DNA of 64,000 nt from JACMLD01 sp039916305 (lineage in GTDB: Bacteria > Bacteroidota > Bacteroidia > Chitinophagales > Chitinophagaceae), in contig JBDSLR010000002.1 of the NCBI GenBank assembly GCA_039916305.1, positions 186,001-250,000 of the forward strand. The letters are read 5' to 3'. Positions within the stretch are counted from its first letter, which is position 1, and every line of letters starts with the position of its first letter. The position numbers and the translations under genes were made by a program. The notes below the pieces were generated by a model. The model had not been told where the DNA came from. It did not search any database and was given only the letters and a program-made list of their open reading frames with translations. This document shows positions 44,041 through 54,174 of this stretch, piece after piece.

Positions 44041-45495
44041 TCAGAAAGGCTTGCCGCTTTCTTTGATAATACTGGTAAAAAAATTAATACTGCGCTGAAA
44101 ATCTTTAATGGGCAACCGTTCATCAATACCATGAAATCCTTTGCTGTTGATCAATGGCGTAAAATTAATAACCCCGTTACTGATGGCCCGGTATATCCTT
44201 GAATCGCTGGCACCCAGCATTACATAAGGCACCGGTATTACATCATCTACCGTCTGGCTCACCGCATCCTCCATTCTCTTAAATGCGGCCGAGGTAATCG
44301 CGGTTAAGGGCGATGGCTCGGTATTAAAATCGCCTTTGATAGCAATGGCAACCCTGTCATCATTGATGGCTTTTTTGATAAATTCCTGCGTCTGGAGGGT
44401 TGTTTGTCCGGTAACAATACGGCAGTTTACAATTGCCCTTGCATTAGTGGGTATCACATTTTCCCTGATCCCGCTTTCTATGATAGTAGGTACAATGGTT
44501 GTACGCTGCATCGCTTCGCCCTCGGGTGTTGATGCCAGTGTGTGTTGCACCGAAGATTTAAACAGCCAGAGGTTATTAAGCGCCGCTCTATTAAAAAAAT
44601 TATCGGACGAGCCGCTTACACGGCGCAGGTATTCTTTTACAGGCTCCGTTAACTCCATGGGCATCTGAACGCTCCTTAATTTAAACAGTGCAGCCGCAAG
44701 AATATCAATAGCGGTTTCTTTAGCCGGCTTGGAGGAATGGCCGCCTGGCTTTTGTACGGCCAGTTCAAAAGTCACATATCCTTTTTCAGCCACACCAATC
44801 ATAGCTACCGGCCTTTGCACATCTTTCATTTTACCGGTATTTATTTCTCCGCCTTCGTCAATTACCATATCAGCACGTATGTGTCTTTGTTGCAGGTAAT
44901 CAACAATAGCTATAGCCCCTGTACCAGTAGATTCTTCATTGTGGCCAAAACATAAAAGAATACTGCGAACTGGTTTGAATCCTTTTTTTAACAAATTTTC
45001 TGTGGCTTCCAATATAGAAATTACCGCGGCCTTGTCATCAACAGCTCCCCGTCCCCAGATAATACTATCTTTTATTGCACCGCCAAATGGTGCTACCGTC
45101 CAGAGTTTAACCGCGGATGGCTCCACCGGAACCACATCATAGTGGCCCATCAGTATAATAGGCTTCATAATGGTATCAGATCCTCTCCATTCAAAAACAT
45201 AACTGTAATTTTTTATGATGGTCCGGCTGAGTTGCTGGTGAATCCGCGGATAAGACTGCTCCAGAAAAATCCGGAACTGGTTAAATTGTATACTGTCTAT
45301 GCTGGTTGTATCCCCGGGGGATATGGTAGCAATGCGGATGGCACTGCTCATATGAGCAATCGCAGAATCCGGCAATGGCTCCAGTGCGGCTGCTTTATGC
45401 ACTGGCCAGGGTTTTACGCGGAAAGTATTATACAAAACAATGGCCAATATCACGATAACGGCCAGCCCAATAAAATAGAAAAATTTTTTTAGCAT
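44041..45495 (-). CDS. M20-family membrane-anchored metallopeptidase (PM20D1-like)
   Basis: The 484-residue protein has an N-terminal transmembrane anchor (FFYFIGLAVIVILAIVLY) and an M20 peptidase core. Zinc ligands and catalytic residues: MGHYDVVPV (His/Asp), WGRGAVDDKA (bridging Asp), CFGHNEESTGTGA (Glu-Glu), and the distal His near KGFHGIDERLPI. It resembles carboxypeptidase S/PM20D1, which hydrolyse N-acyl amino acids or peptides. It would work in the periplasm. Confidence 0.88.
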   Translation of the reverse strand: MLKKFFYFIGLAVIVILAIVLYNTFRVKPWPVHKAAALEPLPDSAIAHMSSAIRIATISPGDTTSIDSIQFNQFRIFLEQSYPRIHQQLSRTIIKNYSYVFEWRGSDTIMKPIILMGHYDVVPVEPSAVKLWTVAPFGGAIKDSIIWGRGAVDDKAAVISILEATENLLKKGFKPVRSILLCFGHNEESTGTGAIAIVDYLQQRHIRADMVIDEGGEINTGKMKDVQRPVAMIGVAEKGYVTFELAVQKPGGHSSKPAKETAIDILAAALFKLRSVQMPMELTEPVKEYLRRVSGSSDNFFNRAALNNLWLFKSSVQHTLASTPEGEAMQRTTIVPTIIESGIRENVIPTNARAIVNCRIVTGQTTLQTQEFIKKAINDDRVAIAIKGDFNTEPSPLTAITSAAFKRMEDAVSQTVDDVIPVPYVMLGASDSRIYRAISNGVINFTPLINSKGFHGIDERLPIKDFQRSINFFTSIIKESGKPF

Positions 45496-45701
45496 TGATG
45501 GTTGTAGATGATACCGGAAGGTACAAATTCAACCATACTTTTTTTTATATTAATTCCCCCGGCTGGCTTGCGTACTGCCCCGCAGCTTTGTCTGCCAACA
45601 CCCGGTAACTTTAAATGCAATTTTTTGCTATAAAGAATTGTAATAATGTCAGTTTCGGGGGCAGGAATAGTTTTTGATCTTCATATCAAAATTATTGAAC
45701 T

Positions 45702-46397
45702 ATGACAATAGGTATTATAGGTATTTCAATTGTATTTATGCTGCTGGGCATGCTTGTGCAGTTCCGGCTGAAAAGTAAGTTTACGGAGTATAGTAAAGTG
45801 CCCACTTCCTCAGGCTTAAGCGGCAATGAAGTGGCGCAAAAAATGCTGCGGGATAGCGGTATCTATGATGTGCAGGTAATTTCCACGCCAGGGTTTTTAA
45901 CGGATCACTATGACCCTGCAAAAAAAACAGTTAACCTCAGCGAAGAAGTATACCAGGCAAGAACTGTTTCTGCCGCTGCCATAGCAGCACATGAGTGCGG
46001 CCATGCCGTTCAGCATGCTACGGCATATTCTATGCTGCAATTGCGCAGCAAACTGGTGCCGGTTACGCAGATTAGTACAAAACTTTCTCAATGGATAATT
46101 TTGGCCGGGCTGGGTATATTTGGTTTTGGCAATGGCAGCCAGACAATTCTGTTGCTGGGTATAGCGCTGTTTGCAGTATCTACCCTTTTCACTGTGATTA
46201 CACTTCCGGTAGAGTTTGACGCTTCTGCAAGAGCGCTGAAATGGCTGGATGCTGCCAATATTACAAGACCGGCAGAACATGAAAAAGCGAAAGATGCGTT
46301 AAAATGGGCCGCGCTTACCTATGTGGTTGCTGCACTTTCTTCCATTGCCATGCTGGCGTATTATATTATGGTGTACAACGGCCGTCAGCGCGACTAA
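45702..46397 (+). CDS. YugP-like integral-membrane zinc metallopeptidase
   Basis: The 231-residue protein has four hydrophobic helices and the zinc motif AAHECGHAVQHA (HExxH). The family pattern LRSKLVPVTQISTKLSQW and TLPVEFDASARALKWLD, in which Asp/Glu complete the metal site, is clear. YugP-like proteins are membrane proteases of unknown substrate. The gene begins 206 nt after the divergent M20 peptidase gene and 108 nt before the aminotransferase-like gene. Confidence 0.9.
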   Translation: MTIGIIGISIVFMLLGMLVQFRLKSKFTEYSKVPTSSGLSGNEVAQKMLRDSGIYDVQVISTPGFLTDHYDPAKKTVNLSEEVYQARTVSAAAIAAHECGHAVQHATAYSMLQLRSKLVPVTQISTKLSQWIILAGLGIFGFGNGSQTILLLGIALFAVSTLFTVITLPVEFDASARALKWLDAANITRPAEHEKAKDALKWAALTYVVAALSSIAMLAYYIMVYNGRQRD

Positions 46398-46504
46398 AGG
46401 TCTTTTGCTGAAGATTTTTTTTTGTATGGAGACAGCGGGTGAAGGAAAAATTTGCAGTCAGCCTGATAGCTTTTTTCCTTACCTTTTAGCAATAACAACT
46501 GCAC

Positions 46505-47779
46505 ATGCAAAAAAGATCTTTTTTAAAGGGCCTGGCAATGGCTGGTTTGGCTGCACCGCTTTCCGGCAAGGCCATGACAAAATGGTTTCAGCAATTTAAC
46601 GACTCGCCGGCTGCTGAGCTGGTCAGCAATGAAGATTTTTGGGCCGGCATCCGCAGCGGTTATAAACTAAAGCCCGATTATATTAACCTGGAAAATGGTT
46701 ATTATAATTTCTTGCCGGAATCTTTGCTGGAAAATTTTATCAGCCATGTGCGCGAAGTAAATCTGCAGGGCGCTTATTATATGCGCACCGTTCAGTTCGA
46801 TAATAAAAAAAATATTGCCGCAAGACTTGCTGCCATTGCAGGCTGCAGCGCAGAGGAATTAATAATTACCCGCAATACTACAGAGTCGCTGGATATGATT
46901 ATTGGCGGCTTTCACTGGGAGGCCGGCGACGAAGCCATTATGGCCATGCAGGATTATGGCTCGATGCTGGAAATGTTTAACCTGGTTGCAAAAAGACACG
47001 GCGTGGTTAATAAAATTGTTTCTGTGCCTAATCATCCGGCGTCTGATGATGAGATTGTGAACCTGTATGCAAGTGCCATTACCAGTAAAACAAAACTGCT
47101 CATGGTCAGTCATATGATCAACATTACAGGCCAGGTTCTTCCGGTACAAAAAATTTGCGATATGGCCCACAGTAAGGGGGTTGATGTAATGGTGGATGGC
47201 GCCCATGCTTTTGCTCATATTCAATACAGCATTCCTGATTTGCATTGCGATTATTATGGGGCCAGCCTGCACAAATGGTTGAGCACACCGCTTGGGGCAG
47301 GTATACTCTATGTAAAGAAAGGAAAAGCAGAAAAAATATGGCCGCTACTGGCGGAAGGCGGAAAAGCAGAAAATGATATCACCCGGTTAAACCACATCGG
47401 TACCCACCCGGTATACACAGATTTAGCCATCGGCAATGCAATAGATTACTACACTAAATTAGGTGCAGATAAAAAAGAGGCCCGGCTTCGCTTCCTCCAA
47501 AATTATTGGACCGGTAAACTGCGCCCTGTTCCCAACGTGGTTATTAACACCCCGGCTGATCCGCTTCGTTCATGTGGCATTGCAAATGTGGGTATTAAAG
47601 GAATGAAACCTGCCGCCTTCGCAGAAACATTGCTTAAAAAATACCGGATCTATACGGTGGCCATTGATTATGCGGCGGCCGATGTGCAGGGTTGTCGCAT
47701 TACGCCCAATATTTATACAACGCCTGCGGAACTTGATGTGTTGGTAAAGGCCTGCACAGCGTTGGCGTCCGCTGTTTAA
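46505..47779 (+). CDS. Exported class-V PLP enzyme (isopenicillin-N epimerase-like)
   Basis: The 424-residue protein has a Tat-like signal (KRSFLKGLAMAGLAAPL), though with only one Arg in the twin-arginine motif position. The mature part is a class V aminotransferase fold. The PLP-binding Lys is in GASLHKWLSTPLGAGILY, with HAFAHIQ and DVMVDGAHA (Asp for the pyridine nitrogen). The family includes isopenicillin-N epimerase, cysteine desulfurase and kynureninase; this one resembles the epimerase branch. The substrate is unknown. PLP enzymes in the periplasm are unusual. Confidence 0.82.
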   Translation: MQKRSFLKGLAMAGLAAPLSGKAMTKWFQQFNDSPAAELVSNEDFWAGIRSGYKLKPDYINLENGYYNFLPESLLENFISHVREVNLQGAYYMRTVQFDNKKNIAARLAAIAGCSAEELIITRNTTESLDMIIGGFHWEAGDEAIMAMQDYGSMLEMFNLVAKRHGVVNKIVSVPNHPASDDEIVNLYASAITSKTKLLMVSHMINITGQVLPVQKICDMAHSKGVDVMVDGAHAFAHIQYSIPDLHCDYYGASLHKWLSTPLGAGILYVKKGKAEKIWPLLAEGGKAENDITRLNHIGTHPVYTDLAIGNAIDYYTKLGADKKEARLRFLQNYWTGKLRPVPNVVINTPADPLRSCGIANVGIKGMKPAAFAETLLKKYRIYTVAIDYAAADVQGCRITPNIYTTPAELDVLVKACTALASAV

Positions 47780-47851
47780 ACCTGCGTGCAAAAAATTTCT
47801 CATAAAAGCGTTTCGCCTCAGTACTGTTCTTCCACAAGGAAATGTTCGTCT

Positions 47852-48847
47852 CTATTTCTGCAGTACCATCACCTCATTCATTACAAACGTAGTACCGGTA
47901 CTGGTTTCAATATTATATACTTTCTGAACACCGCCTGCCTGCTCGGTTTTACGCCATACAATATAGCGGTTATAGGTACCTGTCTCTTTATTGAGGCAGA
48001 GAATGGATTCGCCTTCATTTACCTCACCGGTTTTCTTCCCGCCGCTTGTTGTCAGCAACGGATGATTGGGCGTAGCGTTTAATTCTTTGGTAGAAAGTCT
48101 AATTTCTTTTCCGGCTTCCGTTTGATGCTCATCAACCCCTACTAATAATAAACGGGTGATGGCATAGTTTTTTGCCACGTGCGCTACCAAAGCCGTTACC
48201 GCGGTTGAAGTTGCCCGCTTTGTGGCAGGATCAACGGTTATTACCCGGTCGCCTTTCTTTATATCGCGCAGCAGTTTTTTACTGCCATCCCACATAGCAA
48301 CTGCTACATCACCGGGGAAACATATATCCGTGCCATATGTGCCGGCTTCCCTGGAAATGTCTTTTCCCTGGTTGGATGCTTTGTACAGCTGGAAACCCAG
48401 CTCGCGTGATAAAACGTAAGACAGCTTCAGTACAAAATTGGGTTCTACTTTATCAATAGCATGGATGTCTTCAAAATATTTCTCCCACACTTTTGCACCC
48501 GCCCTGAAATTGGGCAGACATGCCTGGTATACTGTTCCTTTTTCATTTGTATAAAACAGTATGGTACCCAGCTCCCGCTTATTTTCCCTTAGTAAAAATT
48601 TATAGATATCCACGCGCTTTTTCAACCCGTCATCGCCTGTAATGAAATAGGGCTTGCGGCCTTCATAACGGTCCAGCACATAGGTATTTTCAAATTTTAC
48701 ATAGGTATCATTGTCGAGATCTTTTATTTTAAGGGTTTTTGCTTTTTCATATTCTTCCATGCTAAGCGCATGTGTGTTGGATGTATCCTGCCCATTGACA
48801 ACAAAATGCTGCACCACCAGAAAAAAGATAACAAAAAAAATTTTCAT
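47852..48847 (-). CDS. Secreted Hint (hedgehog/intein-like) domain protein
   Basis: The 331-residue protein has a signal peptide (FFVIFFLVVQHFVVNG), an unrecognised domain (21-172) and a C-terminal Hint domain. The Hint domain starts at Cys176 (DICFPGDVAVAM), with LRDIKKGDRVITVDP as block A, NATPNHPLLTT as block B (residues 257-266, the Thr-x-x-His pattern), and VYNIETSTGTTFVMNEVMVL as the C-terminal block. The usual terminal His-Asn of inteins is absent (the protein ends VLQK), so it can at most do an N-S acyl shift. The N-terminal part is the candidate cleaved or transferred piece. Confidence 0.82.
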   Translation of the reverse strand: MKIFFVIFFLVVQHFVVNGQDTSNTHALSMEEYEKAKTLKIKDLDNDTYVKFENTYVLDRYEGRKPYFITGDDGLKKRVDIYKFLLRENKRELGTILFYTNEKGTVYQACLPNFRAGAKVWEKYFEDIHAIDKVEPNFVLKLSYVLSRELGFQLYKASNQGKDISREAGTYGTDICFPGDVAVAMWDGSKKLLRDIKKGDRVITVDPATKRATSTAVTALVAHVAKNYAITRLLLVGVDEHQTEAGKEIRLSTKELNATPNHPLLTTSGGKKTGEVNEGESILCLNKETGTYNRYIVWRKTEQAGGVQKVYNIETSTGTTFVMNEVMVLQK

Positions 48848-48920
48848 GTTCTGTGTTTAGAAACCTTATAATTATTTGAACGCTTCATTAAAATAAGAAA
48901 ATGCAGCCTGGCCCGCTACT

Positions 48921-50090
48921 CTAAGAAATCTCTTTGAATGCCGCGGCAAATGCTTCCATCTCGTCCATTCTGCCAATGCTAACGCGGCACCATTCTTTTT
49001 TATTGAACTGCCAGAAGCGAACACCTACGCCCCGTTTACCCATTTCATTTACAAAATTCTTACTGTCCATTTTAACGGGAAACAATACAAAATTGGCAAA
49101 AGAAGGAATATAATCATAGCCTTCTTTCTTCAGCACACTGTAGAGATAGTTTTTTGATGCAACCGTTTTTTCCAACGCGCCTTTGAGAAAATCTTTGTCC
49201 TGGTAACTGGCCATGGCCGCATGCAGGGAAGTGGCCGTCATGGCGGCAAAACCCGTGGTATACAATGACAATTTATTAATCATTTCAGGCTGCGCAAAAG
49301 CATAACCTACCCGGAGCCCGGCAAAACCATGCAGTTTGGAAAAGGTGCGGGCTACAATAATATTTTTACCATTTTTAATGGCCCCGATCATAGAATTGGC
49401 CTGGGGATCATCCAGGTAATCAATATACGCTTCGTCTACAAATACAGTTACGCGGCTGGAAACCCGGTCGCAGAAAGCTTTCAGCTTTTCTATATCCAAT
49501 ACAGTTGCTGTAGGGTTATTTGGGTTGCAGACATACACCAGGCTGGTATTGCTATCCACTGCTTTTTCCATGGCATCCAAATCCAGTTTAAAATCAGTCG
49601 TCAGCGGCACTTTCACCCATTTTGTATTTAGATCTGCTGCTTTACTGGGCAGGTCTTCGTAACTGGGGTCGCCTGTAACAATATTGCTGCCGGCCTTTTG
49701 GCTAAACAGGATGGCTGCGGCCATCAGCAATTCAGAAGACCCGGCACCCATGATCAAATTATCCGGTGTCAGTCCTTCTGTGTCGGCAATTTTTTGCATG
49801 AGTTCCCTGGCAAACATAAACGGGTACTGGTAGCTTTGCGCCATCGCTTCCTGTATGGCCGCTTTCGCTTTTGGCGAGGGGCCAAAAGGATTTTCGTTGG
49901 CAAACAGGCGGGCCTTTAATTCCACCGGCCCACCCAGAATGGCGGCCGCGTCTGAAACATAATCACTGGCATAACACCTGTTTACCGGCCTTGCTGCCAG
50001 CTTATTCAGCATGCCTGGTGCGATGGCCAACCCACCAGTCATCAATACCGCTTTTCTCAGCAATTGACGGCGATCGATTTTGTTTGACAT
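48921..50090 (-). CDS. Tat-exported class I/II aminotransferase (HisC-like)
   Basis: The 389-residue protein has a twin-arginine signal (KIDRRQLLRKAVLMTGGLAI). The mature part is a fold-type I PLP aminotransferase resembling histidinol-phosphate aminotransferase. Motifs: NENPFGPSPKA, VYVCNPNNPTAT, VDEAYIDYL and FSKLHGFAGLRVGYAF, with the PLP Lys in SKLHG. The housekeeping HisC is cytosolic, so this one is a separate function, perhaps on amino acids or peptides in the periplasm. It is 62 nt from the amine oxidase-like gene on the same strand. Confidence 0.88.
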   Translation of the reverse strand: MSNKIDRRQLLRKAVLMTGGLAIAPGMLNKLAARPVNRCYASDYVSDAAAILGGPVELKARLFANENPFGPSPKAKAAIQEAMAQSYQYPFMFARELMQKIADTEGLTPDNLIMGAGSSELLMAAAILFSQKAGSNIVTGDPSYEDLPSKAADLNTKWVKVPLTTDFKLDLDAMEKAVDSNTSLVYVCNPNNPTATVLDIEKLKAFCDRVSSRVTVFVDEAYIDYLDDPQANSMIGAIKNGKNIIVARTFSKLHGFAGLRVGYAFAQPEMINKLSLYTTGFAAMTATSLHAAMASYQDKDFLKGALEKTVASKNYLYSVLKKEGYDYIPSFANFVLFPVKMDSKNFVNEMGKRGVGVRFWQFNKKEWCRVSIGRMDEMEAFAAAFKEIS

Positions 50091-50152
50091 AAAAATATAG
50101 TTTTGGTTATAGATAAAGTTTGCGAAACAGAAACAGGATCCGCTTTCTGCAA

Positions 50153-51712
50153 TTATTGTTTCATAGTTCGGCCATGTATCGCCGTTACAGTGGCCCTTGC
50201 CGATTCAAATGCACCCGCCATCCAGGCATTCAGGTAGGTCATGTGCTCGCCGGCGAAATACACCTGCTTATCCGGTTGCTGTAATGCTTTATAATGTGTT
50301 TTCCTTTCCTCTTCAGAATAAACGGCCCAGCCGCCCATACTATACTGGGTCTTGTGCCAGCTGACAGAAAAAGAATTTTCAAAAGCCGCGCTGTATTGCG
50401 GATGAATCAAACTGCCTTTGCTCAGCGCCAGCTGCTCTCTTTCCTTTACAGATAAATCGCCCGTTCTTTTTGCCTTGTCATTAAAATTGTAATAGCCAAC
50501 GAGTATTCCTTTTGCACCCTGGTAGTCATAGGAGGGATAAAATATTTGCGTAAGTTCATTATTGGTATGGGTAATGCCGCCATATATGTGTTCGTCTTCT
50601 TCCCAGAAACGGCGCTTAAACTGGAGGCCTATCTTTCCGGTAGGGATATATGTTATATAATCAATGGCCCTGCTCACATCGGAAGAAAAATTATGATCAA
50701 TATTGCTGAGTACAGGTAGGGGAACAGTACAAATACACAGGTCGCCCTGTAAATTTTTTACCCCGTCTTTTGTTTTATAACTGACGTTTACGCCTTCCGC
50801 AGTATTTTTCACAGCGGTTACTTCTGCATTAAACTGAATGTTTTTACCCAGTGCTTTTTCAAACGCTTTGGCAATCATATCCATTCCGCCAACTGCCTGG
50901 AACATGGTCATCTGCAGATCATAGGTATATTCAGCTACATTGTAAAAGTCCGGATCCATTAACCCCGAACCAAGTATTGCCGCCAGTGGATGGGCATCTC
51001 CAATAGTACCAGCATTATATCCCGCTCCCGGTTCTGTTGTATAGCCCCTGCGCGAGGAGGCTTTGTAGGCTTTGTCAATATCCAATCCGCCTTCGGCCCG
51101 CAGGTATTCAATTATTTTTTCTGCATCTTCTTTGGTCATGTCCAGATCCAACTGTTTACTGTCGATGGCTTTAACCAATAGCTGGCTCATATAACCACGC
51201 ACATCATTGTGTATCTCGCGGCTGCGGATTTTTTTGTTAGACAGCGACCCTTTCCCTTCACTGAAGTAATAGGCAGATTCATTTACGTTGTTATAAACCT
51301 GTATGGGTACCTTGAGTTCTTTACAGTAATGCAGGGTCAGCTGGTGATGGTGCGGTATGCGTGATGGACCAGCGTTGTAATAAAGGCCCTCATCGAAATT
51401 CGCCGTTTGGGTTATATTTCCGGTTTCTGTATTGCTGGAATTTTTACGAACGCTCCAGCATCGGCCACCTGATCGGTTCCTGGCTTCCAGGATGGTGTAT
51501 TGGTAGCCAAGTTTGTTTAGTTCATATGCAGCAGACATACCTGCTAACCCCGCGCCCAGGATAATTACATGTTTACCCGCTCCGTTCTGCTCTGCAGGTA
51601 AAGGCTTTACTGGTGCGTGGCGCAGCATACCCAGTGCCAGCATGGCCGGGTAGGTACCGCCAGCCAGCATGCCTGACTGCGACAAGAATTGCCTGCGGGA
51701 TAATTTTCTCAA
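50153..51712 (-). CDS. Tat-exported flavin amine oxidase
   Basis: The 519-residue protein has a twin-arginine signal (LSRRQFLSQSGMLAGGTYPA) and a flavin-containing amine oxidase domain. The FAD-binding motifs are VIILGAGLAGMSAAYEL (GxGxxG) and EARNRSGGRCWS; the C-terminal FAD contact is VYFAGEHMTYLNAWMAGAFE. The family includes monoamine oxidases and L-amino acid oxidases. It is upstream of the aminotransferase on the same strand, suggesting related amino-acid or amine substrates in the periplasm. The start codon is TTG (51712); using it retains the twin-arginine motif, and the next ATG lies inside the signal. Confidence 0.85.
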   Translation of the reverse strand: MRKLSRRQFLSQSGMLAGGTYPAMLALGMLRHAPVKPLPAEQNGAGKHVIILGAGLAGMSAAYELNKLGYQYTILEARNRSGGRCWSVRKNSSNTETGNITQTANFDEGLYYNAGPSRIPHHHQLTLHYCKELKVPIQVYNNVNESAYYFSEGKGSLSNKKIRSREIHNDVRGYMSQLLVKAIDSKQLDLDMTKEDAEKIIEYLRAEGGLDIDKAYKASSRRGYTTEPGAGYNAGTIGDAHPLAAILGSGLMDPDFYNVAEYTYDLQMTMFQAVGGMDMIAKAFEKALGKNIQFNAEVTAVKNTAEGVNVSYKTKDGVKNLQGDLCICTVPLPVLSNIDHNFSSDVSRAIDYITYIPTGKIGLQFKRRFWEEDEHIYGGITHTNNELTQIFYPSYDYQGAKGILVGYYNFNDKAKRTGDLSVKEREQLALSKGSLIHPQYSAAFENSFSVSWHKTQYSMGGWAVYSEEERKTHYKALQQPDKQVYFAGEHMTYLNAWMAGAFESARATVTAIHGRTMKQ

Positions 51713-51912
51713 GTTTTGGTTATTTGTAACAGTATAGCCGATCCTCTTAAAGTTAGCATTTTTGGCTGAAAACTGGTTACCAACTGTAATAATTTATCCA
51801 AACAAGCGCCGTGGATTGGGTACCGTTCAGCATCTGGTTTTGTAAACCACGCTGTTTCTTTCTCTACACACGTTTATAAAAAAACTACATTTAATCAGCC
51901 AAAACATTTTTC

Positions 51913-54162
51913 ATGAAAAAAGTCTTACTTCTCTGTATTACCATCTTTCCCATACTACAGGTAACTGCACAGCCCCTCACAACACAAGATTATGCACGGG
52001 CGGTTTCCTTCCTGTCTACCAACCTGTTCAATAAGAAAGTGTTCAATATCAATACACAGTACAGTTGGTTTGCAGACAGTACCGGTGTGTCTTTTATAAC
52101 ACAATCACCCGCAGAAAAGATTTTTAATAAACTGGATTGGAAGAAAAAGAAAATAGAAAAATTATTTGATCACGAACACGTGGCAAAGTTGCTGACGGAT
52201 TCGCTGAAAAAAACCTTCAGGTCTTCAGATTTACCACTTACTGCTGTCAGGTACATCAATGCAACACAAATAGCTTTTATTGCAGAAGGCAAAGAATATT
52301 TACTTAACCCGCAGACCTATTCTTTGATACAAAAAAAGAATGTACCAGACAACCAGATGGAATCAACATCACCCGATGGCAAATGGGTGGCTTATAGCAA
52401 GGGTTATAATTTATTTATAAAATCAACCGGCAACGGCGAAGTAAAACAGTTGAGTACTGCGGGGGTAAAAAATTATGAATACGCTACCTACTATGGCTGG
52501 GGCGAACTAATTGAAGGAGAAAACGGTGAACGCCCGCCACACTTTTCAGTTAGCTGGTCGCCGGATTCTAAATGGATTGGGACCTATATCTGCGATTTTC
52601 GCAAAGGTCAAAAAATGTACCTGCTCGACTGGAGCATTGATACATTATATAAACCCAAATTACTGTCGTACTACCGTGGCTCTCCCGGCGATACTGATAT
52701 GGTTTATATGACACCGGTTTTCTTTAACACCATGAGCGGCGAAGAAATCCGCAAAGACGAATTCCGCAATGTAAACGCTGCTTCTTTTGAATGGACGAAA
52801 GAACCCGGGGTTACGTATATTGAAAACCGTATCCGTGGTTATCAGCAGATAGATTTGTTTCGCGCAAACCTGGTAAATAAAACACAGGAGAGATTTTATT
52901 CAGAAATCAGCACAACCAATATTGACAATTTTGACTGGCAGCCGACAGAAGATGGTAAAAATTTGATTGTTGTTTCAGAAAAAGACGGTTGGAAACAATT
53001 GTATTTGCTAATCCTGCAAGAAAAAAAAATGCAGCCCATAACCAACGGCACTTACTATGTAAATGACATTCTATTCACTGATAAAAAAACACAAACAATT
53101 TTTTTTACCGCCTCCGGTAAGGAAAAAGATCGTAACCCGTATTATCTCCACGCATACAGCATAAAAATGGATGGTTCTGGTTTAACGCTGCTCACAGCAG
53201 AAAATGCCAATCACGATGTTTCGTTTTCGCCCGGCGGAAAATTTTTTACTGATAATATTTCTACGCTGGACCAGCCAACAAGATCTGTTTTAAGAGAAAG
53301 TAAAACGGGTAAGATTGTAACCGAACTTACCAAAGCAAATATTGATGCTTTTACGGCCATGAACGCCAGCCTGCCGGAGCCTTTTACCTGCACCGGACGT
53401 GATGGGGTTACCACAATCTATGGCGCCATCTGGAAACCCGCTCATTTTGATGCTGCCAAAAAATACCCGGTGATTGATCAAACCTATACCGGTCCGCACA
53501 CTTTTATGTTTCCAAGAAATTTTGTCTCCGGCATTGCCCGATCTAACCAGGCGCTTGCAGAACTTGGCTTTATTGTGATTACCGTTGATGGACTTGGAAC
53601 GGCCAACCGTTCAAAAGCCTTTCACAATTTTTCTTATAAAAATATGGGTAAGAATTTAACAGATCACGTAATTGCCATAAGGGAACTGGGCAAAAGATTT
53701 GCCTGGATAGATACCAGCCGCGTAGGCATTTTTGGGCATTCTGCGGGTGGTTATGATGCCGGTCATGCAGTGCTGGAGTTTCCCGATTTCTATAAAGTGG
53801 CCGTGGCAAGTTCCGGTGATCATGATTTCAGGATGGAGAAAGACTGGTGGCCCGAAATGTACATGGGCTGGCCGGTAGACTCTACCTATAACCAAGTTTC
53901 CAATATAACCATGGCGGGGAACCTCAAAGGAAAACTATTGCTGGTTCATGGCGGCATTGACGAAAATGTAAATCCTTCCGCTACGTTCAAATTGGCCGAA
54001 GCGCTTGTGAAAGCCGATAAAGAATTTGATATGCTGATTTTGCCCAGCCAGCACCACGGTTATGGCGGTAAGTACAATGAATACTTTACCAAAAAGAAAT
54101 GGAATTATTTTGTGGAGCATTTGCTGGGCGTTCAACCCATTTGGGATTTTGAATTGAAATAA
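51913..54162 (+). CDS. S9 family prolyl oligopeptidase (DPP IV-like)
   Basis: The 749-residue protein has a signal peptide (LLLCITIFPILQVTAQ), a DPP IV N-terminal beta-propeller (about 60-470) and an S9 catalytic domain. The triad is Ser610 in GHSAGGYDAG, Asp683 in GGIDENVNPS and His in SQHHGYGG (714-715). The Ser motif is GHSAGG instead of the common GWSYGG. DPP IV-like enzymes remove Xaa-Pro dipeptides from peptides in the periplasm. Length is typical (about 720-760). It is divergent from the Tat amine oxidase, and its 3-prime end is 12 nt from the convergent TPR gene. Confidence 0.92.
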   Translation: MKKVLLLCITIFPILQVTAQPLTTQDYARAVSFLSTNLFNKKVFNINTQYSWFADSTGVSFITQSPAEKIFNKLDWKKKKIEKLFDHEHVAKLLTDSLKKTFRSSDLPLTAVRYINATQIAFIAEGKEYLLNPQTYSLIQKKNVPDNQMESTSPDGKWVAYSKGYNLFIKSTGNGEVKQLSTAGVKNYEYATYYGWGELIEGENGERPPHFSVSWSPDSKWIGTYICDFRKGQKMYLLDWSIDTLYKPKLLSYYRGSPGDTDMVYMTPVFFNTMSGEEIRKDEFRNVNAASFEWTKEPGVTYIENRIRGYQQIDLFRANLVNKTQERFYSEISTTNIDNFDWQPTEDGKNLIVVSEKDGWKQLYLLILQEKKMQPITNGTYYVNDILFTDKKTQTIFFTASGKEKDRNPYYLHAYSIKMDGSGLTLLTAENANHDVSFSPGGKFFTDNISTLDQPTRSVLRESKTGKIVTELTKANIDAFTAMNASLPEPFTCTGRDGVTTIYGAIWKPAHFDAAKKYPVIDQTYTGPHTFMFPRNFVSGIARSNQALAELGFIVITVDGLGTANRSKAFHNFSYKNMGKNLTDHVIAIRELGKRFAWIDTSRVGIFGHSAGGYDAGHAVLEFPDFYKVAVASSGDHDFRMEKDWWPEMYMGWPVDSTYNQVSNITMAGNLKGKLLLVHGGIDENVNPSATFKLAEALVKADKEFDMLILPSQHHGYGGKYNEYFTKKKWNYFVEHLLGVQPIWDFELK

Positions 54163-54174
54163 ACACTCCCTTCT

